From NCBI GenBank assembly GCA_029959085.1, contig JARWIR010000001.1, positions 18,405,730 through 18,469,729 on the forward strand: a stretch of 64,000 nt of DNA. Reading direction: 5' to 3'. The translations under genes were made by a program, and so were the position numbers. Below, piece after piece: positions 36,022 through 47,310 of this stretch; position 1 is the stretch's first letter, and every line of letters starts with the position of its first letter. The notes under the pieces were generated by a model. That model worked only from the letters and a program-made list of their open reading frames with translations. It did not search any database and was not told the DNA's origin. The DNA is from Nemophila menziesii (taxonomy: Eukaryota; Streptophyta; Magnoliopsida; Boraginales; Hydrophyllaceae).

Positions 36022-37561
36022 TGATGTCTCCTCATTTGTGATAAATTTATATTAGGATGATACATCATTTTTAGTGATTTAGAAGTCATAATAGTCGATT
36101 TTCTTGAGAAATAGTGCACTTTCCTATTTTGAGTCTTGATTTTAGTAGAATAATATTTTTAGAGCATATTGGGTTTAATTGTTTATTTAGTGTGAAGCTT
36201 TAAAGATAATTATGGAGATTAATTAGAGTCCAAGTCAAAGACTACAAGATATGGAAAGAGATTAGCATGGTAATTAGAGATAAAGGAAACAAAAGCTAAA
36301 ATTACGGAAAAGGAAAAGCTGCCTTAATCTGAAATTCTGCAGCTACACCTAAAGAAGTGGTGATAACTCCAAAACCGAGCCGATTTTGGAAGATTCCCTT
36401 CATATGGACGTAGATAATTCTGTGAGGATATTTTTGGTATCTTATGGAGCGAAAACCGACCAATAACGAAGAAGATATGCTCAAAACAAGTCAGCAGTAA
36501 TTATCTTTATTTCCATACGAATTTGAGTTGGGCTTGGAGTCCATTACTTAACCTCTCCTTCAAGAAAACGAATTAGGTCTTCTAAACACCTATAAATACA
36601 CCCTTATATCACTTGTAAATCATCCTTGCCTCATAGTAATTAGTTCTTAAGGTTTTATTCTTCCAGTTTATTGTAGAGAGCAAGATGATGTCTTTTGTAA
36701 TTTCTTTTAGTTTGTTTCCATCAGGTATGAACTAAAACTCCCATAGCTTGGGTTTTGCATCATGTATAATCTATGAATTCTAATTACTTTCTATCTAAGT
36801 TTCTTTGGGAATTACATGTTTTAAATTGATATTAGCTGCTTACTCTTATATTTGTTTATGTGTATTGATTTAATGACTGTTTTCCTTGCAGTGCGCAACG
36901 TTTAGGATTACCATAATAGTAGTTATATGATCGCCTTAGCAGGGTGTCTAATTATTGAAACACCACATAACGTCTAGTGTCGATATTAGTCCTGACAAAA
37001 CTGATTCTAAATAGATAGTCATTAGGGTATAATTTAATCACCATATCACCAATTGAAGGAATTGTTTGCTTAGGGCCTTGGTAGCGCTTGATAACCCTAT
37101 TTGAAACAGCCTCGTGGTTGTGCCGTAGCCCCCTTAGTCGCTCTCAAGGTCTAAGGAATGGGAATTTAGAATCCTGACTAAGTATACAAGAGCAATTATT
37201 CTCCCTTATTAACTAGATCTAATAGAAAGAATTAGAAGGATTAGTGCATACTAGCAAAACCTAAGCTATGTCTCTCATCTCATATTCTTCGTATTTTATT
37301 TTATTGTCTTTATTTTCCTAGTTTTAATTAGTAATTTCGAAAATCTATTTCTTTTATTTTCTGTCTTTAATTAATTATTGCTTACTCGTTATCGTTACCT
37401 ACTCGTATAACACACTTAAGTCCCTGAGAACGAACTCAACTTATCAACTAAAACTTGCATACGTCCTGTAATACTTGTAGTACTGTGCCTGTCTAGGGTG
37501 AGAGTGCGTAGTTTTCTAGACTTTATTTTATCATATTTTTATCACACCCTAGGCGACACCA
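36022..37561 (+). mobile_element. LTR shared by A1 (3') and a second truncated copy A2 (5')
   Basis: A 1540-bp family A LTR with TATAAATA at 36591-36598. On its left is the A1 polypurine tract; on its right a primer-binding site (37568-37585) and a second gag start. It therefore serves as 3' LTR of A1 and 5' LTR of A2. Differences from 27800-29333 are isolated substitutions and one short insertion near the end (TAGTTTTC at about 37508). Confidence 0.9.
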
Positions 37562-37717
37562 AGTTTTTGGCGCCGCTGCCGGGGACTTGTGTCTCGTTAG
37601 CGTGTGGGTTATCTATTTCGAGTAGTAGTTTTTAATTAGTTTTTAATTTTCAGTATTTAGTTTTTATTTTTCCGGATTTACGCTTGTGGTTTGCTTTAGT
37701 CTTTTTCAGGTTTCACA

Positions 37718-38225
37718 GTGTTAAATTCTTGGCCTCCTTTATCGGAGCCTGAGAGGAGCTTCAGACCTTACAACAAACGAGTTCGTGAGGAAAGAGCCTT
37801 AAGAAGAGCGATGGCAGCCCAACTAGATCCACCACTCGAGGACCCAATTGGAGGACCTCAACTAAACCCACCTGGTGGACCACCACCGTTTATTCCACCT
37901 GGTGGACAACAAGGAAAACAACAACCTCCACTTGGACGAGGTAATGGGCAAAATAACGTTAATAATCAATATAACCGAGTTGAACAAGACCTTCCTGGCC
38001 TCCATGTGCCGTTTCATGTTCAACCAATAGGTTACCGCCCTCTAAAGATCTAGAATATTAAATTTAGACCCGATCCGGGTATGCTTAGTCAATTTCAAAG
38101 TCATGGACTCTACAGTGGTACAACAATTCAAGATCCGGTAAGATCGATTCAGAAGTTTATGCAGATTTGTGATGCCTATGTTACTCCTGGCATTACACGC
38201 GAGCAACTGTATTGTCATATGTTTA
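37718..38225 (+). pseudogene. Truncated second gag (A2)
   Basis: This repeats the first ~510 bp of the A1 gag with few changes. The A1 ATG is GTG here. A CAG codon has become TAG (frame closed at 38051-38053 after YRPLKI); beyond it the gag reading continues (PGMLSQFQSHGLYSG) until about 38225, where homology to A1 ends abruptly in ATTGTCATATGTTT. The rest of the second element is absent. Confidence 0.85.
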
Positions 38226-39600
38226 ACTAAATACAACAATATGATTTTAACACTATATGCTAAAATCTCATTTACATTACTACCCCTTTTTGTTTTTATC
38301 CTCCTATATATATAATTTTATGAGCTTTTTATTATTAATTCTCTCATAAAACTTAATTATCTCACAAAAGTCACGCGCTTCTCTCTATATGCCTGCCACC
38401 GCCGAACTTTTCCCACTTTTACTCCGGCGAGCTCATCCATTTGTACAGTCTCTCACCGGTGTCACAAAGTGAAGAGAAGCTACACAAAAAGAGCTCCGCC
38501 AGATTTGGATACCAGCTCCACCAGTTCACTCACCGTTCGTGAAGTCTAGCTCGGCCAGATCTGAAGATCCAGGCGGTTTTCGTGTGCAGAGGAGAAGAGT
38601 TCGTGAGAAGATGCGAAAGGAGCTCACTGGAGAAGACAACTTCAAAGCACAGCAGCAGGAGCTAGACGAAGATGCTCGCTATAGAAGACAACTTCGAAGC
38701 ACAACAACGGCCTGTTCGAGTTCGCTGGCGAAGATGCTCGCCGGTGAGATTGTGATTCGCATCGGAGCTTAGATCTCAAACCTGTAGTGTTTCGCCGCCA
38801 CTGTTCATTGGAGAAGACAGTTGTTCGTGAAGCAGTGTTCAGGCGGAGAAGACAACCACATCGCACAACAAAGCAACGGTGGAGAAGACAGTTGTTCGTG
38901 TTGAGAAGACCAGCGGCAGTTTGCTGCATAGTGGCCTTGGATTCGTTCGCAGCGGCCATAGATCTGTTCGCAGTGGCCTGGATTTCAGTTTCTCCATCGA
39001 GAAGACGAGCCGCACTGCACATTTTTTTTTCAAATGCATAGATTTTATTTGTGTTTGTTGACCAGATCTGATCAACATTAGGTAGGTAGGTAGTTTTTAG
39101 TTTTTTTTTAGTTTTTTTTGTTGAAAATTGCTTAAGTTTAAGCTTTTTTCTTTTTCTTTTGTTTTAATAGTTGTTGTAAATTGTAATAAATTGTTTGTAA
39201 AAGTGATGCTCATCTTTTTTATCGAATACTCTGCCTTTTTTATAGTATATTCTTCAATTTTTTGCAGTGAACTCGTCATTTTTTGCAGAAACTCATAATT
39301 TTATTTAGAAAACTCATCATTTTTTTTGAAACTCATCAATTTTCCGAAACTCATCAATTTTTTTCTAATGACCGGTGGTCGGTGGTCGGTGGTCGGTGGT
39401 CGGTGGTCGGTGGTCGGGGATTGGTGGTCGGTGGTCGGTGATCGGTGGTCGGAGTTCGGAGGTAGGTGGTAGGTGGGTAGTGGAGAGAGAGAAGATGAAC
39501 AACGACATCATTTTTTTTGTCTTTTAGTGTTAGTAAGGGTATTTTAGTATTTGTTCAGTTTTGAGGTCTCTTTAAAGAAGTAAGATTCCCACTAGTTCTT
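38226..39600. mobile_element. Unclassified GC-richer insert with internal repeats
   Basis: Left end AACTAAATACAACAATATG and right part ending near GTATTTGTTCAGTTTTG bracket a ~1.37-kb sequence unlike both neighbours. Its middle (38480-39010) is GC-rich and made of short variants of GGAGAAGACAACTTC and GGAGAAGACAGTTGTTCGTG. Open frames exist in all directions there but encode only low-complexity Arg/Ser-rich peptides. The right third has repeated AAACTCATCATTTTTT phrases (39260-39360) and a heptamer minisatellite. Ends are only weakly inverted (AACTAAATAC against AACTGAACAAATAC), so class is undecided. Confidence 0.4.
39372..39470. repeat. Minisatellite with GGTGGTC heptamer
   Basis: About twelve units of GGTGGTC/GGTCGGT in tandem. 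The first six or so are perfect; then come variants GGGATTGGTGGTC, GGTGATCGGTGGTC and GGAGTTCGGAGG. G-rich on the forward strand with GG every 3-4 bases. Confidence 0.85.
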
Positions 39601-39689
39601 TTAGGCCAAAAAACTAGTCTCCGAGACCCTATATGTCAATCACCCTAAAATAAGAACTAACTAGGGGAGTCTTAATCAACTAATTCGAA

Positions 39690-42360
39690 TAAATATGGAA
39701 GAGAAGAATGTAAAGAATGATCTCAAAACAACTACCTAGCAAGTTTCATGTAATAATATCTACAAACTAAATCACACATATATTAATCATACAAACAATC
39801 AACACGATATAATGTAAGATTGGATTAGCTTCGCAATTCAAGAAGGAGAGATTGTTCTCTTAGTCTAATATGGTGGTTATAGGGTGTTCCTAGATCCTAA
39901 CATAGTATTTAATGGTCAACTAAAGTACTATCTATTAGCTCAATCGTTTATAGATCACATAGTTAAGAATCATAAGGTCGTAAGATTATAACTTGGCTTA
40001 GGGACGGTATGATATATATTTTTGGATAATTTGAAGTGAGCTTTTGGATCTTTATTTACTAGCCATCAACGAATCGCCCTAGAGCTTGAGTTTACACTCA
40101 AAGATGTTCTCACTCAACCTAATTGATGCGCTTAATTAACATCCCTAATAACCCAATAACAATTCACAGTGATTTACATAATAATTCCACTTTGCTAGTT
40201 CTTTTCTTCCAATTATTTATGTTCATCATTATTTGTAAGATAGTCATGACACTCTTTTTGATGTGAGATGTCATGCTACTTATTTTCTTCCTTTTCTTTA
40301 CTTTCTCAACATTTTTTTGGTATATCCAGGTAAGGGGTTACAACAAAAGATGCATCATCAACATAACACATACATACAAGCTCAACCCTTTCACTGCGTT
40401 TCCCTTAATCGTGCACACCAATCCCAAATTCACTTTCTAAAGACAAGTGTCTTAGCATTCAGATTCGTGTGCTGGTCATACAAAAAAGTCCTATACTCTA
40501 AGGGGTGTGGCTTATAATGTGGCTACAAAGAAAGGGCTACAGGCTAGAAGGGGCTAAGATTGATATACAATTAATATTTGGTTAGCAAGCGGCAGCAATG
40601 GCTTACCAAAGAAATACCTTAATCATCTTCCTAACTACGTGATTTCGTTAATTTCTCACCTCTAGCACATTCACTAAATGATTTTCAACTAGCTCGGATC
40701 TCACATTCCACACACCACTCATTCTCCCTAAGTTAAAACATACTTCTACCGCGTTGCTTACTAATCTTTTCTTTAATTTTATGGTGTGTTTTCATGTCCA
40801 TATATAAAGCGTATGTAGTGACCAGTTTACAAACATATTACTTAAGTATCATTAACTCTGCTTTCAGGGGACATTTTAAAATATACGCTAATATATTTAA
40901 ATATCATATAAAATGGGAATGAGGGACAACGAATCCCCATAGCCCAACGAAAAAATAAGTCGTGTCCCCATGACTCAAAACAAATTCGATAAGAAATAAA
41001 AAAAAACATATACAACTAAACACAGAATTTACCTTTAATGAGATGAAAGGTAAGGAAGAAAATGTACTCTCGAGGCTTACCTCTCATGATTAATACCCAA
41101 GGTCGGGTGCGGTGGATGTTTCGTTATACATCTTCTCTCAATAACTTTTGGTTGTTATCACTCATGTTTGTTTCTTAACTCATATCTTGGCTCAAAATTC
41201 GTTCCCTAACTCCTTCTGAACACGGTTTAAAGGTCAAAGTGTTACTCGCATTCTATTTTCTCTCATATCTTGAACTATCTTTTCCCTTGGTTTGTTTCCC
41301 CTTCCCTTTGTTTCGCACACTAGTAAGAATTCTCGTTCTTTGTGTCATCTTTAATATGTAGTTTTCCTTGTATTGTGGAAAAATGGGAAAAGAAAATTTC
41401 TCGTACACGAATCACCCACAATGCAAACTTGCATACAACTCAAGCAAATGGATTAAATACACAATATCCAATCACACCATATATAAATAACTAACTCCAG
41501 GTAATTCTCAAATTTTATGAAGACGAAGAGAAAGTATGGAAATTTAACTATGATACAAACTTGAATAACCAGTTTTGAAGGTAATAATTATTGTGGAAGA
41601 CTTATTTACAGATTCCAACCTCGAAAGACTTTAAAGGCTCTTTAATTTGAAACTTGAGATTTTGATTTTTTTTGAAGAATTGTTATCTTTTGATATTTTT
41701 GGGTTTGGAATTGATGTTGTAATGGTGATATATGAGGTCGATGTGTTGTTCTTGATATATGATAGATGATTTTGGATAATTGGGAAAAAATGTTCTTGAG
41801 ATATTTGTTTCTTTTGGATTTGGTGAAGAAATTTTGTGGTGTTTGAGTGATTACTCGGGTGTTGAAGTTGTTTTGTGGTGTGTGATGAAGGTTTAGTGAA
41901 ATTTTAATTGATTTTAAGTGATTGGAGAAGAAGAAGACTTAAGGATTTGGAAGTCGTTATAAACTTTACCTCTTATTCGTAGTTATTCAGCACGTGCGTG
42001 CAGTATGTCGTAGGTTGTGTGGCGCGGTATTTACAAAAACCTTGTTCTTTATATACCATGGTACAGTATGTCGTGTTGCTTGATACGGTAGTTGCCGATG
42101 TCTTCGTGTGGTATACCACATAGGATGGCACGGTATACCGCGCCAAATGCTTGCTCTCGACCTCAATAATGTATCCTCAATTAAATAGTGATCGTGGCTA
42201 CGGTATGATCTGTGTGGTGCACCACAGAAGGCTGCAGTGTACCACAAAACCTCTCGACCAACACTCATAAATTCAATTAATAAAATACCTACCTGTTACG
42301 ACGGTCTTCTCCTTTTCACCCTGCCTCATTTATTTTAATACCTACACATTAAAGATACTA
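39690..42360 (-). mobile_element. 3' half of reverse-strand Athila-like element C
   Basis: Read on the minus strand, this region matches the 3' half of A1 block by block. First comes a spacer with GGTATACCG (42132-42140) and GGTGCACC (42216-42223); then a region without a clear frame (about 41080-41980) where A1 has its downstream ORF. The GGTAAGGAAGAAA...CTCGAGGCTTA block (about 41050-41090) follows, then a polypurine-like CCCCATAGCCCAACG (about 40935), and the conserved 3' non-coding region to about 39700. No 3' LTR is present; the element ends in the junction with the unclassified insert. Open frames within are not genes. Confidence 0.65.
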
Positions 42361-42365
42361 ATACC

Positions 42366-43931
42366 TTATGTCTCCCGTTTTGTGATAGAAAAATCCTATT
42401 AGGAGACATAATTTAGGTTTAAATTGGACTTAGTTAATAGATTTATCATCATATTTTGCTATAATACAATTTCTTCATTTATTTTGGAATATTTGTTACT
42501 TTTAGAGCTTTTCTGTGTTAATTTGTTTGTTTAGTGTGAAGCTATTAGGTATATGGATTCTAGGAGGCACCAATATTAAGATAAGAAGTGAATATTCAAG
42601 TCCAAGAACAATAAAAAGCGTTGAAAGAGAGAAAGAAATCACTTTGGTGGAGGTGGAGGTGGAGGAGTTTGAGGAAGAGTAAAGTCGTCCCTTGTTTCCA
42701 TTTCAAAGGACAATCAATTAGGATTCATACTTGGCGGTTCAAATAAAAGTGTGGTCCTTAAAGTCAGAGAAATTTGAGAAATGGAATCAGTAGATATGGA
42801 CTTACAATGCAAAAGTTATGGCTGATATACTAAAGTGGTGTTGTACAGTTGTGAATTGATTAAAACGGACATGGGCCTTTTTAATCACTTACTTAAGCAC
42901 ATATGGGCCAAGCCCATTTTATACCTCTATATAAGACTTATTTGACCTAATTAATCAGTGGACAACATTAGAAACAATGTTTTGAGAGAGAGGAAACGCT
43001 GGGATTAGGTGCGGAAGAGAAGAAGATTGGTCTTCGGCCAATCTTCAACAGTTCAGCACCAAATCCATTCAGATTATTATGTATGTATTGTTATTTACTT
43101 TTATCTTTAATTTAGTTATGGGATAATTTTCCCTTACTTGAGAATCGCTATTTAAGGGCTGCACCCTAGCTTTTAATTTAAAGTTTATTAAATTTGGCTT
43201 TGCTTTGATTTAAATTAAGACGTACTATTTTCCATTGACTATGTTCTTGCATTAATTACTATATCTTCTCTGATCAATTAGATGTAGGGTTTAGTATTTA
43301 GGTTATTCATAGTGGTGCGATCATCCGTACTGGGATCTAAATATAGAACTAGGACATAGACGTGTGGTGTGCGCTATTGAACTTGACGGTCTTAATTAAC
43401 CGCATAGTCATTAGGATTTATGCTAGCAACCAATTGAAATTATTGTAATATCACTCTGACGAGGTCATTAGTACCGTAGATTAGCATCATTTTTACCCCG
43501 ACGGGATTGATGAAGACATTAGAATCCCGACTAATGCAAAATGTCGATTTTACCCGAAAGAAATAAACTGTGAATTAATGAAATTTGGTGATTCCCTAGC
43601 GACACTCAAGTATATCTCCCATTTTAGTAATATCTTTGAGTTAATTCTTAGTTTAATTTAGTTTATATTTAGATTTACTTTCTCGTGTCTAGCTTTTAAA
43701 TACAAAAACTTAACAAATATTTCATTTACTTGTTTTAGCAATTAATTCTACTTTCTATTTAATACTTAATTATAACCCCCGTAATCCTTGTTGAGAGGAA
43801 TACCTGTATTTACTTATTTATTACTCAGAATGACCTGTACACTTGCATTTAGTTGCAGAATGACCTGTACACTTGCATTTAGTTGCTTCTCTTCTTGTGT
43901 GTTGATCTTTATCACACTCTAGGAGTGACCA
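42366..43931 (+). mobile_element. Solo LTR, Athila-like family B, inserted in element C
   Basis: A 1566-bp LTR begins TTATGTCTCCCG (family TGATGTCTCCC) and ends GAGTGACCA. It is flanked by the exact duplication ATACC (42361-42365 and 43932-43936). It contains CCTGACGG-type motifs (CTTGACGGTCTT, CTCTGACGAGG, CCCCGACGGG near 43380-43505) and a perfect ~32-bp tandem duplication near its 3' end. Its insertion splits reverse-strand element C. Confidence 0.9.
43826..43888 (+). repeat. Perfect tandem duplication (~32 bp) in a solo LTR
   Basis: The unit starting CAGAATGACCTGTACACTTG occurs twice head to tail, ending ATTTAGTTG each time. Other LTRs of the family have one copy, so this is a local duplication. 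Confidence 0.85.
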
Positions 43932-43936
43932 ATACC

Positions 43937-45400
43937 TTTATCATTAAACGTTATATACACTAAAACACTTAAATAAATACTAGTTTACACTACCAATTAA
44001 ACTAAGTAAAAGCTATAAAGATTGTGGGTTGTCTCCTATAAGCACTTTTAATTTACGTCGTTCAAAATTCGATGCTGAAGCCTCATTAATTCTTCTTGAT
44101 ATAGCCTTCCCCAAAAACAGGTGAGAGTATTCACATCTACCAATCAGTACTTGCAACCTTTTGTCGCTCGTACCTCAATCACCCTTGCCAAAATGACTCG
44201 AGTGACAAAAAACGTTCCTATCCAAGAATTTGTGTATCCTGGTGGTCTATTCTTGAGTAGGGAGATTTCCACGCTACTTCATATCCCACCCAAACTCATA
44301 TATGTTTTTATTTTTAACAGTTTTTTGGAAGCTCGTAGCATTTGATTATTTGGTAACAACTCGTATTTTTGGGACTTCTCGTGACCCCTTCTTATAATTT
44401 TTTCCCAAAACATAGAATGTTGGGTATTCGTCTTACATGCGGAGGGTAACGGTTCCCTCGTTTACATCGATTATGATGCAAATCGTAGCCAATAATAATT
44501 CCCAAGTATGAACTGGACGCTTTGATCTACAACATAATTAAGAATAATAAAACTAATGGGAATTGCTAGATTACCTATGTGGAGGAGAAGTTCCTCAATG
44601 ATTCCTTACGGATTTGTTGTGGAACTATCCACCAATTGCAAGATGACAGATGTTGTCTTGGCATCTCCAATGCCGAACTTCTCGAAGACACTCTTGGGCA
44701 TGAGATTGACACTCGAACCCATGTCACACATCACACCTGCTTCAAAAGTACCACGTATTTTGATTAGGAGGTTAAAACCTACAGGATCTTGAAGACGTGG
44801 TGGTAGTTTCTGCTGAACTCGTGTCGATACCCCTTCAGTTAGAGCTAGAGTCTTGCATTCAGTGAACTTATTCTTCTTGTAAGGTGTCTCCTTGAATAAT
44901 TGTTTATGGTATGGTTCCTCCTCGACGGTTTCAAATACTAGGACATTGATCTTTACTTGTCTCAAAAAACTTATTGTACTTGGTATCACCTACAGGATAA
45001 GTGATTCTCAGTGGATATGGCGGTGATAAACTAATGTGTGGTGGCGACGATTCCTCCCTAATATTCTCTTGAACCCTCGATGCAACAAAAACCTCTCTTA
45101 GTTTCTCAACCTCATCTTGTTCAACCCAATCCTCAACAATCACCGCATCTAAGTTTATTGGTTGGTCATTATCCTTTGGAACCTCCACTACAATAAATGT
45201 CGCTTGTGGTGATGCCACAATATTTTCAACTTGAAGGTTAATAGCCTTACACGACTCAACCCCAACATTTCTATCACCATTTTGAATGGCCTCCACTTTA
45301 GTATTCGTACCTTGTCCAATTTGCAAGGGTGGACCTTATTGTAATTGCTGAGTGTTAGTAGTGAGTTGTGTCAATCGTTGTCCCATGATTTGATTTTGTT
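43937..45400 (-). pseudogene. Protease and pol tail of element C, broken
   Basis: On the minus strand, 45326-44931 is the acidic linker (GVESCKAINLQ). 44989-44606 carries the retropepsin-like domain with CDMGSSVNLMPKSVFEKFG (active-site D-M-G-S) and the preceding KLPPRLQDPVGF block. The second protease block (about 44530-44460) is badly decayed. The pol-tail signature GGAGACAACCCAC lies at about 44025. As in A1 and B, no reverse transcriptase, RNase H or integrase core lies between protease and tail. The forward open frames here are shadows of this gene. Confidence 0.7.
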
Positions 45401-46628
45401 GTTGCATAGCCTACAACAATGATGCATTAGCATCAATATTTGTCTCACTTTTCACCATATTGTCCATTGAGATTCTGATTAATTAATTGAGCCTATTTTG
45501 TAATTCACGTACACCTTCTTGTGGATATGCTCGAAGTTCTTGTTAAACAATATTATCAACATATGTAGTGTAAATGGTTTCCGGTGGATCTTTATTCACA
45601 TAGTTTTGTTTTCCTTGATATTGAATTGGTTGATACGAATTGCCTTAATTCACGACCCTATTAGGATTTAACCATTACAGGCCTGGATGATTGTGATTAC
45701 CATGTTGATACCCATGACAACCTGAGTGGTAGTTTCCACAATTCGACACGGACTCTGAATTACCTCGGTGCTCTTCCCAAATATGATCATTAAATCCACA
45801 ACATAGACAATCCTATGCCTTTTGAACTATCTTTAACTCAGATTGTCTCCCTTGGAGACCTTTTTTAACTACTAGTGTCAACTGCTCAATTGTCATTCTA
45901 AAAAGGAAAACTTTTTCATCTACAACAATGTCAATATTTAAGCGCAACGTACCTATTGTGGCATTAGTGACAGGAGCTCGTGACGGTGGACAACTCCTCT
46001 CAGTCTCGACGATCTTTTCTATGCCAATTGATGCTTCATTTGGATCCATAGACACAAAACCATCCTTCCAATATTATCTACCCTCAATCGTGAACTCTGG
46101 TGAATTCCTTGGTAAAACATTTCTAAGTGTAGCTCGGGGGTGTAACCATGAAGTGGACATTTATCTAACCTCCGTTGAAATCTCGTCCATGTCTCTCCTA
46201 CGCTTTCTCCACCATCTTCGTAGAAATTACCAAGTTCCAATTGATCCTTATTCTCATGCTCCGTGTATAGTAACAATCTAGGATTTTTCTTGCAGTTCAT
46301 CCCATGACGTAATTGATTATGGTGGTTAACAATCCAATCATTCACCTACACCTATGGTCAATAAAAACCGAAACATAAAGTCGTACATCTACTCTCTTGT
46401 GACACCTTGAGTGATGCAGAGGGTACATATTTTCATGACCTTTTGAACCGAATAGACCAGATCTTGATCTACGACTTCACTATAATTCTCATAGCTCGAT
46501 AATGGATTAAGCACACCCTGAATGGGCTTGAATCTAACAGCTTGAATTACTAGAGGGAGAATCCCTACGGTTGCACTTGAATGGGCCAGAAGGACTTGCT
46601 CTCATCGTTGATTGTTTGGATTAGCCAT
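45401..46628 (-). pseudogene. Broken gag of element C
   Basis: ATG 46628-46626 starts MANPNNQR and is followed almost at once by a stop. Later frames give the Retrotrans_gag core: VQKVMKICTLC (about 46440), then 46345-46019 with GESVGETWTRFQRRLDKCPL, HGYTPELHLEMFYQGI. 46055-45813 has ETERSCPPSRAPV and a coiled-coil remnant. The zinc knuckle (about 45800) has lost its last cysteine (CLCCGFNDHIWEEH). Strongly decayed compared with A1. Confidence 0.75.
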
Positions 46629-46722
46629 CTACGAATCTGAAAAGACAAAAACAAAAACCATAGAATAAAATAAAACAAATAATTCTACTACACTAAATAA
46701 AAACACGAAAATTAACGATATA

Positions 46723-46740
46723 GTCCTCGAAACGACACCA
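46723..46740 (-). promoter_or_regulatory. Degenerate primer-binding site of element C
   Basis: Minus-strand TGGTGTCGTTTCGAGGAC corresponds to TGGCGCCGTTGCCGGGGA with several C-to-T and G-to-A changes, as expected from deamination of methylated cytosines in an old element. Confidence 0.6.
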
Positions 46741-46748
46741 AAAAAATT

Positions 46749-47044
46749 TCGTCTTTCAAGGTGTGATAAAAGAACGTAACTAATTTAACACCTCCAGAGA
46801 GCTAACTAACCGTATGTGTACAAATCGTTGACAAGAAATAAAAGTAAGTATTGAGAGTATCGTCATGGACTAAATTTTTTAATCTAAACTCGTGTTCTTG
46901 AGAAGTGTAGATGATTAATTTCTAACTACTTAAAGACTAAAAGTAGAATATAATATTTATTTGGTTTTCGTTCATGACTAAGATGCAAATAATTAAACTA
47001 ATTAATTAAGCTAATAGAGTAATTGAACTATGAAGAAGGAGAGA

Positions 47045-47131
<87 letters not shown>

Positions 47132-47310
47132 GTTGCAAGTAAACCCTATTGTGACATTGATTGATTCTAGATATAAGGGTGAATTTGGGCAATGCTTGTT
47201 AATCGGGATTCTAACTTCCTTCTAACTTCTGTCAGAGTTGCTCAAAAGGCTGCCTAATTATTACTAGAGTCCTCGGGCGAGATCGTTCTATGCAAAAGTT
47301 TGGTGCTCGA
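46749..47310 (-). mobile_element. LTR of element C, PBS-proximal part
   Basis: Reverse-strand LTR ending (minus strand) TTATCACACCTTGAAAGACGAA before the degenerate primer-binding site. It contains a long (TA)n run and the usual GTCAGAGTT/CTAGAGTCC motifs. It is interrupted at about 47310 by a forward solo LTR and continues at 48861. Confidence 0.65.
47048..47128. repeat. (TA)n microsatellite, about 40 units
   Basis: An uninterrupted run of about 81 alternating T and A bases lies within the reverse-strand LTR of element C. Confidence 0.95.

Noticed and set aside
38539..39061. Several Arg/Ser-rich frames on both strands
   Set aside because: Low-complexity translations of repeated GGAGAAGAC modules; no start context or domain.
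39372..39470. GGTGGTC array considered as a CRISPR-like repeat
   Set aside because: Units are head-to-tail heptamers without spacers and the genome is a plant's; a simple minisatellite.
40263..40517. Forward 84-codon frame in the 3' region of element C
   Set aside because: It is antisense to the element, has no domain and is not kept in the homologous region of A1.
41987..42268. Reverse 93-codon frame in element C
   Set aside because: Lies in the palindrome spacer homologous to non-coding parts of A1 and B.
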